Part shown: positions 8,327-17,395 of the stretch, piece after piece | Position numbering within the stretch: the stretch's first letter is position 1 | Layout: every line of letters begins with the position of its first letter | NCBI RefSeq assembly: GCF_003265345.1 | Contig: NZ_QFWW01000002.1 | Span: 364,690 to 428,689, forward strand | DNA: 64,000 bases | Direction of reading: 5' to 3' | Source of the DNA: Lentzea terrae | GTDB lineage: Bacteria; Actinomycetota; Actinomycetes; Mycobacteriales; Pseudonocardiaceae | The notes under the pieces: model-generated | What the model saw: only the letters and a program-made list of their open reading frames with translations | What the model was told of the DNA's origin: nothing | Database searches by the model: none | Made by a program: the position numbers and the translations under genes

Positions 8327-9862
8327 ATGCAACGCAAGAAGATCGCGGCGGCGTTGGCCGTCGTCACGGCAAGCTCACTGCTCATCGCGGCACCTGCGCA
8401 GGCCGACACCGGCCTGGCTCGCCAGGAGATCAAGTGGCAGCGGTGTTTCGACCCGGTACCGCCCGGCTTCCCGCCCGGCGCGGAACGTCTTGAGTGCGGT
8501 CAGTTCACCGCGCCCATGGACTGGCACAACCCGCGCAACGGCAAGACGATCACGATCGCGGTCAGCCGGCTCAAGCCGACGACCGGCACGGCGAAGACCA
8601 CCGTGTTCACGAACCCCGGCGGACCCGGCGGCGCGGGCCGCACGATGCCGCTCATCTACCTGGACCGCCCGAAGCTCAGCGAGAACGCCGAAATCATCGG
8701 CATCGACGTCCGCGGCACCGGTGCCAGCAGCAACGTGACGTGCGGCCTGTACGACACGCTGGGCTCGACGGACCCGCGTGACCGCAGCAAGACCAACCTC
8801 GACCTCATCTACGGCGGCATGGAACTGCAGGCCAAGTTCTGTCAGACCAAGTCCGGCGAGCTCGGCCGCCACATCACCACCGAGCAGACCGTCCGCGACC
8901 TCGACCTGCTCCGGCAGGTCCTGGGCCGCAAGAAGGTCGACTGGCTCGGCTACTCCGGCGGCAGCTGGATGGGCGCCTACTACGCCACGTACTTCCCGAA
9001 GACGCTCGACAAGATCGTGCTCGACTCCAACACCCAGTTCACCGGGCCGTGGCAGGAGGTGTTCGGCGACTTCGGCATGGGCGTCGAGCGGCGGTTCCGC
9101 GTCGACTTCCTGCCGTGGGTGGCCAAGTACGACCACATCTACCACCTCGGCAAGACCGGCGAAGAGGTGCGGCAGACCTACGAACGGACCCGCGCGAAGC
9201 TCGCGGAGCAGCCCGTCACGCTGCCGGACGGCACCTACTACCCGGTCTCGCTGGACTTCGTGCTGTTCCAGGGGCAGTACAGCAAGTACGCCTTCGAGAC
9301 CACCGCACAGAAGTTCGCCGAGCTGGCGGGCGCGGTGCCCGCGCAGCTGAAGGCACAGGCGAGCTACCCCGACGCCCTGCTCGGCACGCGTTACGGGATC
9401 CTGTGCAACGACACCCCGTTCCGCGGTGGCCGCGAGTTCCTGGAGCGCGACGCCGCCAGGGACGGGGCCAAGTGGCCGTTGCTGGGCTACTACCAGATCA
9501 TGGGTCCCTGCGCGTACTGGGACCGGCCGAACGTCAACCTCAAGCGCCCCACCGGAATCGGCGTCGCACCGACGTTGATGGTGCAGTCCGTGCGCGACGC
9601 TGCGACACCGATCGAGGGCGCACGCAAGGCGCACGCCGGGTTCGCCGGCTCCCGGATGCTGACCGTGCAGGACGAGGGTGACCACGGCATCTACGGGTTC
9701 GACAACAAGTGCGTGAACGACATCGTCGAGCGCTACCTCGTCGACCGCGTCACGCCCGCCGGTGACCTGTCCTGTCCCGGCGTGCCGCTGCCCGAACCCG
9801 GTCAGCAGCAGGCCGGTGTGCTGGAGCAGGCTCGCGAGCTGGCGGTTCAGCTCGGCTGGTGA
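8327..9862 (+). CDS. Secreted alpha/beta hydrolase, tripeptidyl-aminopeptidase-like (copy 2)
   Basis: A 511-residue paralogue of the preceding gene with long identical blocks (SRLKPTTGTAKTTVFTNPGG; GYSGGSWMGAYYATYFPKT). It has its own signal peptide, nucleophile Ser210 and the same Asp/His segments. AGGAGGGG ends 6 nt before ATG 8327; a longer upstream reading frame lacks such a site. Divergence is concentrated in the region after the nucleophile (for example VLFQGQYSKYAFET against VLRGSIYVKEGFDG), which may alter specificity. Its last 16 bases overlap the convergent lipoprotein gene. Confidence 0.9.
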   Translation: MQRKKIAAALAVVTASSLLIAAPAQADTGLARQEIKWQRCFDPVPPGFPPGAERLECGQFTAPMDWHNPRNGKTITIAVSRLKPTTGTAKTTVFTNPGGPGGAGRTMPLIYLDRPKLSENAEIIGIDVRGTGASSNVTCGLYDTLGSTDPRDRSKTNLDLIYGGMELQAKFCQTKSGELGRHITTEQTVRDLDLLRQVLGRKKVDWLGYSGGSWMGAYYATYFPKTLDKIVLDSNTQFTGPWQEVFGDFGMGVERRFRVDFLPWVAKYDHIYHLGKTGEEVRQTYERTRAKLAEQPVTLPDGTYYPVSLDFVLFQGQYSKYAFETTAQKFAELAGAVPAQLKAQASYPDALLGTRYGILCNDTPFRGGREFLERDAARDGAKWPLLGYYQIMGPCAYWDRPNVNLKRPTGIGVAPTLMVQSVRDAATPIEGARKAHAGFAGSRMLTVQDEGDHGIYGFDNKCVNDIVERYLVDRVTPAGDLSCPGVPLPEPGQQQAGVLEQARELAVQLGW

Positions 9863-10452
9863 ACCTCCAGCACCACCTCGGACAAGGTGGTGTACCAGGG
9901 ACTCTCGGTGAACCGGGGGCCGGTTTCCTCGCCCAGGTAGAGGTCGAGGTGCCGGTCTCCGCCGAGCCCCGGCGTGAACTCGTCGCGGATCTCCCAAGAC
10001 GAGGACACGAGCTTCTGGCACACAGCCCCGTCGACGGGCGTCTGTCCACACGAGACGAGCTTGATCCGTGCTCCCCGTCTGAGCCCGTCGGCAGCCGCGG
10101 AGACGAAGGGCTGCAAGGGCTTGCCGAACGCGTCACGCGGCGCGGAGTCGAGCCAGTAGCCCTTGTCGTGGGACCAGTTGAGGTACCGGCCGGAGGTGGT
10201 CCGGCCGGTACCTTCGTCCTCGACCGCCTCGGCGAACGACTGCGGGAACGTGCCGAGCAGGTCGTTTCCGTTCTCGCAGTCGATGACCGGACAGCCTCGG
10301 ACAGGCACCGAGGGTCCACTGTGGAACGACTCGACCGCCGTGTAGTAGACGGTGACCTGCCATCCGTCCGTCGAACTGGAAGCGGACGGACCGGCAGCAC
10401 ACCCGGCCAGGACCAGCACCGCCCACCACCAGCGCACCGAACCTCCAGTCAC
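9847..10452 (-). CDS. Putative lipoprotein, possibly double-psi beta-barrel fold
   Basis: A 201-residue protein with hydrophobic leader RWWWAVLVLAGC (lipobox LAGC, Cys18). The mature part contains VYYTAVESFHSG, DRHLDLYLGEE and four paired-looking cysteines. These features loosely recall 3D/RlpA-like beta-barrel domains of secreted wall-associated proteins, but I cannot assign it firmly. Its start overlaps the stop of the DUF2334 gene (ATGA), so it is the last gene of a wecB-DUF2334-lipoprotein operon and may act at the cell surface with them. Confidence 0.7.
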   Translation of the reverse strand: MTGGSVRWWWAVLVLAGCAAGPSASSSTDGWQVTVYYTAVESFHSGPSVPVRGCPVIDCENGNDLLGTFPQSFAEAVEDEGTGRTTSGRYLNWSHDKGYWLDSAPRDAFGKPLQPFVSAAADGLRRGARIKLVSCGQTPVDGAVCQKLVSSSWEIRDEFTPGLGGDRHLDLYLGEETGPRFTESPWYTTLSEVVLEVHQPS

Positions 10453-12212
10453 CCCGCCATCACGGTGCCGACGGAGACGAACGTGTAGCCCGCGTTCTTC
10501 AACCCCTGCACGGTCTGCTGCAGGTACCCGGTACCGAGGTACGGGTGGTAGAAGAAGCTCGCGACCCCATCATCGACCACCTTGAGCTGTTGCGCCGTCC
10601 TGACCAGGTCGACCGGCAGGCGAGCCGGGTGGTTGTTGAACGGCTCGGGCTCGACGTTGCCCACCGCCTCGGGCGCCACGACGGAGCCGTAGACGTCGCG
10701 GACCAGGTACGGGAAGTACTGGCCGTAGATCTTGTCGTACTGCGGCGTGCCGGTGCCGCACGCGCCACCGGGGCAGTACCCGCCGAAGTACAGGCCGCGG
10801 TCGTAGCGCTTGCCGAAGTTCTGCTGGATGACCTGGTAGTCCACGGCCGACGCGGCGTAGTGCGGCGGCTCGAAGATGGTCGGCCTGGCGAAACCGGCCT
10901 GCGCGAACGTCGTCGTCGACGAGTTGATCCGGCCCTGCATCCACTCGGCCGAGTCACCGGGCACCGGGCCGTCGTAGATCACGCTGTCGTTCTCGTTGAC
11001 GTGGGCCGTGTAGAACTCGAAGTCGTTGCCGCTGCGGCCGTCGTACGGGTTGACCAGGTTCCCGAACTGGTGCGTGTAGCCGTGCATCAGGATCGTGCCG
11101 CCGCGGTTCTGCATGTACCGCAACGCGTTGACGACCTGCGGCCGCTCCGCCAGGTTCGCGAACTCCGCCACCCCGTTGTTGTCGGCGCCCAACGGGTTGG
11201 CGTAGCGCGGATAGGCCGCGATGCTGAACGGGATGCGTTGCGAGAACAGGTAGTCCGCGATCGCGCGCAGCTCGTTCGGGTCGGCGTCGGGGCCGACGTC
11301 CTCGATCCGCACCAGCGCCCGCTTGCGGTCGGCCATCGCCGGGTTCGAGACCTTGCTGATCAGGTCGGCGGCGGCCAGGTAGCGGTCGCCGTGGTCGACG
11401 TAGCTGAACGGGATCTCGCCGATGTAGGTCAGGTTCCTGGCCTTGGTCGCCCAGTTGATCGGACCGACGGCGGACCCGGTCGCGATCGCCGGTGCCGACG
11501 CGATCGCCGGATCGGTGATCGAGGTGATCATCAGACCGGACGCGGTCGCGAGCGAGTTGCGGCCGAGGTCGGTGTTCTCGTACCGGACGGTGGTCGCGGC
11601 ACCCGTGTCGTACTGCACCCAGTTCCAGCCGTAGGTCGCGGCGAAGTTCGGCGCACGAGCGGTGAGCTGCCAGATGTTGTGCGCCATCCACAGCACCGGC
11701 TTGGTGGTCGCCAGCACGTCGTCCAGGAACGCCACCGGGATCGGCTCGTCGTAGGTCGAGCCGATGTAGATCACGCCGGTGTAGCCGGCGAGCTCACCCG
11801 CGGTGTACGAGCCGACCGGGTGCATGACGTACGGGCTGCCGTGCGAGACGAGGTTGCCCGTCTGCACCGCGTACGCCTCGCCGAGCCACGCCCACGGACC
11901 GGTGTTGTCGTAGAGCACCAACGTCTTCTGCGTCGACCGCGCGCCCGGTGCGCCGCCGCCGTTCGTGCCGGCCGCTGCGGCCTGGGTGGCGGCCCCGAGC
12001 ACGGTCGAGATCACGCCGGGCTGCGTCGTGCGCTTGCGAATGCGAGGGCTGGTGGTCGACGGCGTGGTGTCCGGCGTCGGAGGTGCCGGCAGCACGCTGT
12101 CGACGATCTCGCCGAGCTTGAGGCCGAGCGAGAGATCCGCCTGCGCGGGCGCGGGAACCATCGAGACCGCGAGGGCAACTCCCACGGCCGCCTTGAGAAG
12201 TCCGGCCTTCAT
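10449..12212 (-). CDS. Secreted DUF2334 (polysaccharide-deacetylase-like) protein
   Basis: A 587-residue exported protein with a signal peptide (ending around PAQA-D), a low-complexity Pro/Thr linker and a DUF2334 region. DUF2334 is related to NodB-type deacetylases; here ALVRIEDVGPDADP supplies the early acidic motif and LMHGYTHQFGN the metal-binding His pair. FEPPHYAAS and FFYHPYLGTGY mark later strands. It probably deacetylates an extracellular sugar polymer. It overlaps wecB upstream and the lipoprotein downstream by 4 bp each, and faces away from a processive GT2. That context fits exopolysaccharide modification; the substrate is inferred. Confidence 0.85.
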   Translation of the reverse strand: MKAGLLKAAVGVALAVSMVPAPAQADLSLGLKLGEIVDSVLPAPPTPDTTPSTTSPRIRKRTTQPGVISTVLGAATQAAAAGTNGGGAPGARSTQKTLVLYDNTGPWAWLGEAYAVQTGNLVSHGSPYVMHPVGSYTAGELAGYTGVIYIGSTYDEPIPVAFLDDVLATTKPVLWMAHNIWQLTARAPNFAATYGWNWVQYDTGAATTVRYENTDLGRNSLATASGLMITSITDPAIASAPAIATGSAVGPINWATKARNLTYIGEIPFSYVDHGDRYLAAADLISKVSNPAMADRKRALVRIEDVGPDADPNELRAIADYLFSQRIPFSIAAYPRYANPLGADNNGVAEFANLAERPQVVNALRYMQNRGGTILMHGYTHQFGNLVNPYDGRSGNDFEFYTAHVNENDSVIYDGPVPGDSAEWMQGRINSSTTTFAQAGFARPTIFEPPHYAASAVDYQVIQQNFGKRYDRGLYFGGYCPGGACGTGTPQYDKIYGQYFPYLVRDVYGSVVAPEAVGNVEPEPFNNHPARLPVDLVRTAQQLKVVDDGVASFFYHPYLGTGYLQQTVQGLKNAGYTFVSVGTVMAG

Positions 12213-13465
12213 GCCACCTCCACCTCTCCGGACGTGCGCAGAGTCGCGCTGCCCGCGTAAGGAGCGAACTCAACGGGTCGTTGCTGCTGCAGGCCCAGCA
12301 GCCAGGCCAATGCCTGTTCGGTGCGCACGGAGGCAAGCCCGTCGCCGAACGGGTTGCCCTCGGCGGTCATCGCCTCGCGCGCGGAGGGGTTGTCGAGCAA
12401 CCGGAGGGTGAGCGCGGTGATCCGCTCGCGGTCGGTGCCCACGAGCACGGCGCAGCCCGCGTTGACGGCCTCCATCCGCTCGGTCACATCCCGCAGCACC
12501 AGCGCCGGAACGCCGAACGACGGCGCCTCCTCCTGGATGCCGCCCGAGTCGGACAGCACCAGCGTGCACTGCGCGAGCAGCCGGGCCATCTGCGCGTACG
12601 GCAGCGGGTCGGTGACCGTGACGCGCCCGATCCCGCCCAGCACCTGCAGAACCTGGTGCCGCACAGCCGGGTTCGGGTGCGCGGGCAGCACGATCTCGAC
12701 GTCGGGGCGGGCGGCCACGACGTCGGCGACCGCGTGCAGCACGCGGTCGAGCGGTTCACCCCACGACTCGCGGCGGTGCGTGGTGACCAGCACGAGCCGC
12801 GACTGTCCTGCGTGGACTCTCGCCTCGACCTCCTGCAGCCGCAGGTCCCCGTAGGGCGCACGCCTGGCGGCGACGTCGAGCACGGCGTCCACCACGGTGT
12901 TGCCGATCGTCAGGACGTTGTTGCCCTGCAACGACTCCGCCGCGAGGTGGGCGGTGGCGGCCGCGGTCGGCGCGAGGTGCAGCGACGCGAGCTGGCCGAC
13001 CATCTTGCGGTTGCCCTCCTCGGGGAACGGCGAGGTCAGGTCGTACGAGCGCAGCCCGGCCTCCAGGTGCGCGACCGGGATCCGGTGCCAGAACGCGGCG
13101 AGCGCGCCGGCGAGCGTCGTCGTCGTGTCGCCCTGGACGAGCACCGCGGCCGGCGAGCGTTCCGCGTAGAGCCGGTCGAGTTCCTCGATCAGCTGGCTGG
13201 TCAGCTCGGCCTGACCGCCCGTGGCGCGGTTCAGCTCGAGCCGGACGTCCGACGCGAAGCCGAACGACTCCAGGGCCTGGTCGACCATCTCCGGGTGCTG
13301 CCCGGAGTTCACCAGCACGGGCCGGATGCGTCCGCCCGCGAACATCGCGGCGGCGACCGGTGCCAGCTTCACCGCCTCCGGACGAGTTCCCGCCACGAGA
13401 AAGACCTCGGGTACTTCTCCCCGATCGAACTGCCGTGGGCCGGGCACCAGGGCACTTGGTCCCAT
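12209..13465 (-). CDS. wecB: UDP-N-acetylglucosamine 2-epimerase (non-hydrolysing)
   Basis: Interconverts UDP-GlcNAc and UDP-ManNAc. The 418-residue protein has the family motifs GTRPEAVKLAPV, NSGQHPEMVDQAL, VQGDTTTTLAG, HLEAGLRSYD, PEEGNRKMV, TTHRRESWGE and LSDSGGIQEEAPS. The start ATG 13465 follows GGAGAGG with 6-7 nt spacing. It leads a three-gene operon and is divergent from a GT2 across 318 bp, suggesting it supplies UDP-ManNAc for a surface polymer. Confidence 0.93.
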   Translation of the reverse strand: MGPSALVPGPRQFDRGEVPEVFLVAGTRPEAVKLAPVAAAMFAGGRIRPVLVNSGQHPEMVDQALESFGFASDVRLELNRATGGQAELTSQLIEELDRLYAERSPAAVLVQGDTTTTLAGALAAFWHRIPVAHLEAGLRSYDLTSPFPEEGNRKMVGQLASLHLAPTAAATAHLAAESLQGNNVLTIGNTVVDAVLDVAARRAPYGDLRLQEVEARVHAGQSRLVLVTTHRRESWGEPLDRVLHAVADVVAARPDVEIVLPAHPNPAVRHQVLQVLGGIGRVTVTDPLPYAQMARLLAQCTLVLSDSGGIQEEAPSFGVPALVLRDVTERMEAVNAGCAVLVGTDRERITALTLRLLDNPSAREAMTAEGNPFGDGLASVRTEQALAWLLGLQQQRPVEFAPYAGSATLRTSGEVEVA

Positions 13466-13783
13466 CTTTTACCTCTCCGGACAGCGACTCGGTCATCGGC
13501 TCGAGCATCGCTGACAATCATTTGACAACCGCTCCGCGCGGGTACCGCCATTTCGGTGATTAGCTTGACGAACTTCGTGTGTGAAGCTCCATTCGTCCCC
13601 GATATGGCCGGTTGACGCTCCGGCCCACCAGCCCTAGTCTCGCCCTCGAACACCAGCTCCTGGCCTTGCTGTCTGGTATCTCGGACCTGCTCGGTGCATC
13701 GTTACCGGAGCGAGAATGACTCAACTTCACATCCGGTTCGCTGTTGTTGAGAGCGCAACCGCTTTTGTAGACAGGTTTGTGTC
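13466..13783. promoter_or_regulatory. Divergent intergenic region between wecB and the GT2 gene
   Basis: This 318-bp gene-free stretch separates two divergent polysaccharide genes. On the plus strand TTGACG (13612-13617), a 17-nt spacer and TAGTCT (13635-13640) form a good promoter candidate for the GT2. It leaves a leader of about 135 nt. TGACAA half-sites near 13511-13527 could belong to the wecB promoter. No ORF with a credible ribosome site was seen. Confidence 0.5.
13612..13640 (+). promoter_or_regulatory. Putative sigma-70-type promoter for the GT2 gene
   Basis: TTGACG at 13612-13617 and TAGTCT at 13635-13640 are separated by exactly 17 nt. The implied transcription start near 13647 leaves a long leader before ATG 13784. 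Confidence 0.5.
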
Positions 13784-15100
13784 ATGAGGGACGCGACACA
13801 ATTCGCGACGTTCATGCTCGTCTTGCTCGTGTTTTGGCCCAGTTACAACCTGGTGCTCGCGCTGTTCGTCTGGTGGCGACCGAAACCGGGTGGACCGGAC
13901 GTTCCTTCGCGGCATCCGCTGCAGTACTGGATCATCATTCCCGCGCTGAACGAAGAACGCGTTGTGGCTAACACCGTGCGTTCAGCGCTGGCGTTGGACG
14001 GCGCACGCACGCCGGTCCAAGTCGTCGTCGTGGACGACGGCTCGGACGACCGCACGCCGTACGTGCTGGCCGAGATCGACGACCACCGCCTGCACGTGCT
14101 GCGGCGGAACCTCCCCGATGCCCGGAAGGGCAAAGGTGAGGCGCTGAACCACGCCTACCGGTACATCCGCGGCATCGCCGAGACCGACGGCACGGTGCAC
14201 CGCACGATCGTCGGCGTGATCGACGGTGACGGACGCGGTGAGCCCGGCATGCTGACCGAGATCACGACGTACTTCGGACGGCGCGACGTGGGCGCCGTGC
14301 AGTGCCGCGTCCGCATCCACAACCGCACCAACCTGCTGGCGTTCCTGCAGGACCTGGAGTTCAGCTGCGTCGTGGACGCCGCGCAGTCGTTGCGGGACGT
14401 CGTCGGCACGGTCGGCCTCGGCGGCAACGGCCAGTTCGTGCGGCTCGCGGCGCTGATGGACCTCGGCGACGCGCCGTGGTCCGCCTGCCTGGTCGAGGAC
14501 CTGGAACTGGGCCTGCGCGTGCACCTCAAGGGCCGGCGGATCCGGTACGCCACGCACGCGACGATCACCCAGCAGGGCCTGGTCGACGTGCACCGCCTGC
14601 TGCGTCAGCGCACCCGCTGGGGCCAGGGCAACCTGCAGTGCCTCGGGTACGTGCCGAAGCTGGTGAGGGCCAAGAACGTGGGATCGGTGGCACTGCTGGA
14701 GTTCCTGCAGTACCTGCTGACGCCGTGGCTGGTCGCGCCGATGACGTTGCTCATCACCGCGTTGGTGGGCGTCAACTTCTACGCACAGGTCAGCGGCCAG
14801 AACATCGGCGGTATCACCGCGAGCGGCTCAAACAGCTTGCTGGCGCTGGGAATCTGGCTGGTGGCACTGGTGCTGCCCGGCCTGATCTGGGGCGTGGTGC
14901 ACCGGCTCCGGCACGGCGACGAGCCGTTGTGGCGGTGCCTGCTCGTGGGTCTGGCCTACCCAGCTTTCCTGATCCTGGGCTCGATCTCCACGTTGCGCGC
15001 GCTGTACCGGCACGTCGCGGGACGCAACTCGTGGGCGAAGACGGAACGGTTGGTGGAGAAGGAAGTTCCGGTCGCAAAACCGGTGCCGAAAGCCGCTTAG
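13784..15100 (+). CDS. Membrane family-2 glycosyltransferase (processive type)
   Basis: A 438-residue GT2 with an N-terminal membrane helix, a cytosolic GT-A domain (WIIIPALNEERVV, VVVDDGSDDRTP, VIDGDGRGEP, LVEDLELGLRVHL, and QRTRWGQGN, the Q-x-x-R-W processivity motif) and three to four C-terminal helices. This is the arrangement of hyaluronan, cellulose and poly-GlcNAc synthases. The divergent UDP-GlcNAc 2-epimerase and DUF2334 deacetylase-like genes suggest an N-acetylhexosamine exopolymer. The exact product is not predictable. Its stop overlaps the response-regulator stop by 3-4 bases. Confidence 0.88.
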   Translation: MRDATQFATFMLVLLVFWPSYNLVLALFVWWRPKPGGPDVPSRHPLQYWIIIPALNEERVVANTVRSALALDGARTPVQVVVVDDGSDDRTPYVLAEIDDHRLHVLRRNLPDARKGKGEALNHAYRYIRGIAETDGTVHRTIVGVIDGDGRGEPGMLTEITTYFGRRDVGAVQCRVRIHNRTNLLAFLQDLEFSCVVDAAQSLRDVVGTVGLGGNGQFVRLAALMDLGDAPWSACLVEDLELGLRVHLKGRRIRYATHATITQQGLVDVHRLLRQRTRWGQGNLQCLGYVPKLVRAKNVGSVALLEFLQYLLTPWLVAPMTLLITALVGVNFYAQVSGQNIGGITASGSNSLLALGIWLVALVLPGLIWGVVHRLRHGDEPLWRCLLVGLAYPAFLILGSISTLRALYRHVAGRNSWAKTERLVEKEVPVAKPVPKAA

Positions 15101-15750
15101 AACGCGCCGGGGTGGGTGCGTCTGCGTCGGGCCGCGTAGACCCCCGCCTCGGTTCTGCGGTCGAAGCCGAGCTTGTGCAGCAGCGACGACACGTAGTTCT
15201 TCACGGTCTTCTCGGCGAGGAACAGCCGGTTGGCGATCTGCCGGTTCGTCATGCCCTCGGCGATGAGGTCGAGGATCCGGCGTTCCTGCGGGCTCAGCGC
15301 GGCATACCGCGGATCTTCCTCCGGCCCGCCTCTGAGTCGTTGCAGCACGGTCGCCGTGACACCGGCGTGCAGCAGCGAACCGCCGGTCGCGAGCGTGCGG
15401 ACCGCGGCCACGAGATCGTTGCCGCTGACCTCTTTCAGCATGTACCCGGACGCGCCGGCCATGATCGCGCCGAACAACGCCTCGTCGTCCGAATAGGACG
15501 TGAGCATCAGGCACGCCGGCGCCGGTTGCACGAGACTTCTGATCTCGCGGCACACCGTGACGCCGTCGCCGTCGGGCAACCGGACGTCGATGATCGCCAC
15601 GTCGGGTTTGAGCCTGGGGGCCAACGTGATCGCGGCGGCGGCGCTGTCCGCCTGCCCCACCACGTTGACGTCGTCGGCCTGCGCGAGCAACTGCACCAGC
15701 CCGCGCCGCACGATCTCGTGGTCGTCCACCAACAGCACTGCTATCGCCAT
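15097..15750 (-). CDS. NarL/FixJ-family response regulator (DevR-like)
   Basis: A receiver domain (VLLVDDHEIVRRGL; phospho-acceptor Asp55 in AIIDVRLPDGDG; LTSYSDD; KEVSG) is followed by a LuxR-type helix-turn-helix (LSPQERRILDLIAEGMTNRQ, VKNYVSSLLHKLG). The domain order and sequence resemble DevR/DosR. ATG 15750 fits the domain start; the frame can extend 11 residues further. It overlaps the kinase stop by 10 bp, so the pair is cotranscribed and the kinase is the likely partner. Confidence 0.92.
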   Translation of the reverse strand: MAIAVLLVDDHEIVRRGLVQLLAQADDVNVVGQADSAAAAITLAPRLKPDVAIIDVRLPDGDGVTVCREIRSLVQPAPACLMLTSYSDDEALFGAIMAGASGYMLKEVSGNDLVAAVRTLATGGSLLHAGVTATVLQRLRGGPEEDPRYAALSPQERRILDLIAEGMTNRQIANRLFLAEKTVKNYVSSLLHKLGFDRRTEAGVYAARRRRTHPGAF

Positions 15751-17237
15751 CTCGCCTCCTGCAGCACCAATGGCGCGAACCACGTGATGCTCACGCCCGC
15801 ACCGGGGATGGAGTCCACCGCACAGTCACCGTGATGGCGCCGCGCCCGAGCCGCCATGTTCGCGAGTCCCCCGGCGTGGTGTGGCACGCCGCAGGAATCG
15901 TCAGTCAACGGCAAGCCGCGCCCGTCGTCCTTCACGGTGAGCTCCAAGCGGGTCATCGTGCGGTTGACGCTCACGGCGACAGCCACGTGCCGCGCTCTCG
16001 CGTGGCGCACAACGTTCGTGAGCGCCTCTCGCAGCGTGGCCAGCAGATCGGGCCTGAGTTTGTCCGGCACCACGGTGTCGAGTGGCCCCTCCAGTGACAC
16101 GTCCGGCTCGAACCCCAGCAACCGCGCCGACTCGTGCACCGCGTTGAGCAACTGGCCGCGCAGGCTCGTGCTCCCGGACGGTGGTTCCTGCAAGGAGAAG
16201 ATGGTTCGGCGGATCTCGCGGATCGTGTGGTCGACCTCCTCCACGAACCCGCTGATCCGTTCGGTGAGCTCGACGTTCGACCCGGTCAGGCCCTGCAGGC
16301 CCAGCCCGAGCCCGAACAGCCGCTGGATGACCAGGTCGTGCAGGTCCCTGGCGATCCGGTCGCGGTCCTCCAGCACCGCGAGTCGTTCGGTGTCGCCCCG
16401 CGCCCGCGTGAACTCGAGTACGAGCGCTGCCTGGGCGGCGAAGGCCTCGATCAGGTCGAGGTCGTCGAACTGCGGCTCGGTCCTGCGCCTGGCGAGGATC
16501 AGCACGCCGGTCCTGCGGTCGCCCACGGTCAGCGGCACGACCGCGCACGGCCCCGGGACCGTCGGGACCCTGCCTTCCTCGTGGCACTCCGCCTGGCCGG
16601 ACTCGTAGACGCGGTAGCTGACCGTGCCGTCCTTGGGGACCCGCATGCCTTCGGCGTCGTAGGTGCCGCCGTCGGTCACCTCGATCACCAGGTCGCCGTT
16701 GTGGTCCGGCAGGGCCAGCGCGGCGAAGTGGGCCTTCGCGGTCTGCCTGGCCGTGGCGGCCACCAGGTAGAGGGCGTCTCTGCCGTTGGTGCCGGTCAGG
16801 AGGTCAGCGGTCACGTCGGCCGCGGCCCTCAGCCAGACCTCGCGCTTGCGGGTCCGCTCGTAGCGGTCGAGGTGGCCGATGGCCGAGCCCGCCGCCGTGG
16901 CCAGTGCCGTCAGGACGTCCCGATCCTGGTCGGTGAACTCCGCCTTCCCGGACAGGAAGAGGTTGCCGAACGTCTCGTCGTGCACCTTGATCTGGGCGCC
17001 CAGGAAGTCCGCTACGCCGATCGAGCGCGGGTCACCGCTCGTGATGTGGGGCTGGCCGTCGGTGTGCTCCAGCAGCTCGCGGTGACCGTCGATCACGGCG
17101 AGGGCTCCGTACGGGGCCTCGATCAGCTCGCAGGCGGACTCCACGACGTGGCGGAGCAGCTCGGGAAGGGTGTCGTCGTCGGCGAACGACAGCACAACAT
17201 CCAGCACGCGCTGTTCTGTGCTCATGTTGCCGCCCAC
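15741..17237 (-). CDS. GAF-domain sensor histidine kinase (DevS/DosT-like)
   Basis: A 498-residue soluble kinase: first GAF (about 20-125), second GAF (about 135-275), HisKA_3 dimerisation helix with phospho-acceptor His300 (RDRIARDLHDLVIQRLFGLG) and a HATPase_c domain (LREALTNVVRHARA, VKDDGRGLP, GLANMAARA). It resembles mycobacterial DosS/DosT, which sense O2/NO through haem in the first GAF. Here the first GAF lacks about 35 residues before FLGAQIKVHDETFGNLFL, where DosS carries its proximal haem His. So haem sensing is doubtful. The start may be GTG 17237 or ATG 17225. Confidence 0.9.
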   Translation of the reverse strand: MGGNMSTEQRVLDVVLSFADDDTLPELLRHVVESACELIEAPYGALAVIDGHRELLEHTDGQPHITSGDPRSIGVADFLGAQIKVHDETFGNLFLSGKAEFTDQDRDVLTALATAAGSAIGHLDRYERTRKREVWLRAAADVTADLLTGTNGRDALYLVAATARQTAKAHFAALALPDHNGDLVIEVTDGGTYDAEGMRVPKDGTVSYRVYESGQAECHEEGRVPTVPGPCAVVPLTVGDRRTGVLILARRRTEPQFDDLDLIEAFAAQAALVLEFTRARGDTERLAVLEDRDRIARDLHDLVIQRLFGLGLGLQGLTGSNVELTERISGFVEEVDHTIREIRRTIFSLQEPPSGSTSLRGQLLNAVHESARLLGFEPDVSLEGPLDTVVPDKLRPDLLATLREALTNVVRHARARHVAVAVSVNRTMTRLELTVKDDGRGLPLTDDSCGVPHHAGGLANMAARARRHHGDCAVDSIPGAGVSITWFAPLVLQEARWR

Positions 17238-17344
17238 GGCTTCACCCCTTGGGGGGAGAGAAGTGACACCGTACGAACCGACTGAGGGTAACTCCTCTGC
17301 GTAGTCAAAGGGGAGCCCATCACCGCAAACGGTGAGAACCGGAA

Positions 17345-17357
17345 CTACTCAGAGTAG
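17345..17357. promoter_or_regulatory. 13-bp palindrome upstream of the sensor kinase
   Basis: CTACTC-A-GAGTAG is a perfect inverted repeat 108 nt upstream of the kinase start. It could be an operator for the two-component operon. It does not match the DosR box I know. Confidence 0.3.
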
Positions 17358-17395
17358 ACCGTCAAGTTCACGCCTGGGCCTCGCGAGAGCCTGAG

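Noticed and set aside
13504..13530. Further LacI operator copies (TGACAATC and TTGACAAC) near wecB
   Set aside because: Only half-site similarity, no palindrome, and far from the sugar locus.
17238..17344. DosR/DevR box upstream of the two-component genes
   Set aside because: No sequence close to the GGGACT/AGTCCC palindrome was found; only the unrelated 13-bp repeat at 17345.
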